64,000 bases of DNA from Sphingopyxis sp. (lineage in GTDB: Bacteria > Pseudomonadota > Alphaproteobacteria > Sphingomonadales > Sphingomonadaceae), in the NCBI GenBank assembly GCA_013823985.1, contig PNNB01000015.1, forward strand, positions 62,001-126,000, given 5' to 3'. The first letter of the stretch is position 1. Every line of letters starts with the position of its first letter. The notes beneath the pieces are model-generated. The model saw only the letters and a list, made by a program, of their open reading frames with translations, did not search any database and was not told the origin of the DNA. This document shows positions 63,751-64,000 of this stretch, piece after piece. The position numbers and the translations under genes are program-made.

Positions 63751-64000
63751 TCAGACGCGACGGCGTTTCGAAGGACGAACACCGTTGTGCGGGATCGAGG
63801 TGACATCACGGATCGAGGTGATCGTGAAGCCCACGGCCTGCAGCGCGCGCAGAGCCGATTCACGGCCCGAACCGGGGCCCTTGACTTCGACTTCGAGCGT
63901 ACGGACGCCATGTTCGGCGGCCTTTTTGCCGGCGTCTTCTGCTGCAACCTGTGCAGCATAAGGGGTCGACTTGCGGCTGCCCTTGAAGCCCATAGTGCCG
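63751..64000 (-). CDS. rpsK: 30S ribosomal protein S11 (partial, N-terminus beyond right edge)
   Basis: The C-terminal 83 residues are present: [55 protein letters not shown] and the end [11 protein letters not shown]. Since the full protein is about 129 residues, the frame continues off the right edge; the internal Met at 63993 is not the start. It precedes rpoA in the alpha operon. Confidence 0.96.
   Translation of the reverse strand, partial: GTMGFKGSRKSTPYAAQVAAEDAGKKAAEHGVRTLEVEVKGPGSGRESALRALQAVGFTITSIRDVTSIPHNGVRPSKRRRV

Overview
The window reads as a stretch of chromosome from a GC-rich alphaproteobacterium of the order Sphingomonadales (a Sphingopyxis/Sphingorhabdus-type organism is my best guess; the genus cannot be fixed from sequence reading alone). 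Supporting signs are the exosortase-A-type glycan genes at the left edge, an RcdA-family (DUF1465) protein, the alphaproteobacterial order cpoB-tilS-ftsH, a GTA-like terminase and dense families of intergenic palindromic repeats.

Layout. 1-3.1 kb: tail of an exosortase-A-associated polysaccharide locus (GT4 glycosyltransferase, a tiny overlooked ORF, an O-antigen-ligase-like protein). 3.2-12.3 kb: MscS channel, MaoC hydratase and thiolase, a PNPOx-like stress protein, an enolase-superfamily epimerase, an intracellular PHB depolymerase, an ABC exporter and an RcdA-like protein. 12.4-22.7 kb: two YdcH-type mini-proteins, ptsP, a RodZ-like regulator, cpoB-tilS-ftsH, DUF3800, DUF3667, rpoZ. 22.9-36.5 kb: phospholipase-D-like protein, GNAT, rarD, pyrC, ygfZ, an RlpA-like protein, a RelB/RelE-type toxin-antitoxin pair with a perfect operator palindrome, gyrB, an acyl-CoA ligase, coaD-ispA-xseB. 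37.7-42.1 kb: a bufferin (copper-buffering RiPP) island. 42.7-49.3 kb: phospholipid methyltransferase, MFS, LysR, a lone glycosyltransferase, esterase. 49.4-57.9 kb: a DNA-binding membrane protein, an orphan terminase pair, two paralogous secreted proteins, AT-rich and unknown genes, GST. 57.8-61.9 kb: prolyl oligopeptidase and small unknowns. 61.9-64 kb: rplQ-rpoA-rpsK of the alpha ribosomal operon.

The most interesting region is 38.3-42.1 kb. A BufA2-type and a BufA1-type bufferin precursor lie in two convergent units around one MNIO (DUF692) enzyme, one DUF2063 partner and one DoxX-like protein. Three separate start regions here (bufA2, bufA1, and a divergent secreted protein of unknown function) each carry an exact GTAACC-N16-CGAA element, which matches what I recall as the SigF ECF-sigma promoter of Caulobacter. 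That makes the unknown secreted protein at 38356-38787 a candidate new member of a bufferin regulon. No sigF gene is in the window.

Intergenic DNA is rich in repeats: a 25-bp dyad ordinarily found as inverted pairs, and a larger mosaic (modules R1 and R2) often butted against stop codons. These repeats create false N-terminal extensions of several ORFs, and starts were corrected accordingly. I saw no rRNA, tRNA, CRISPR or intact insertion sequence.
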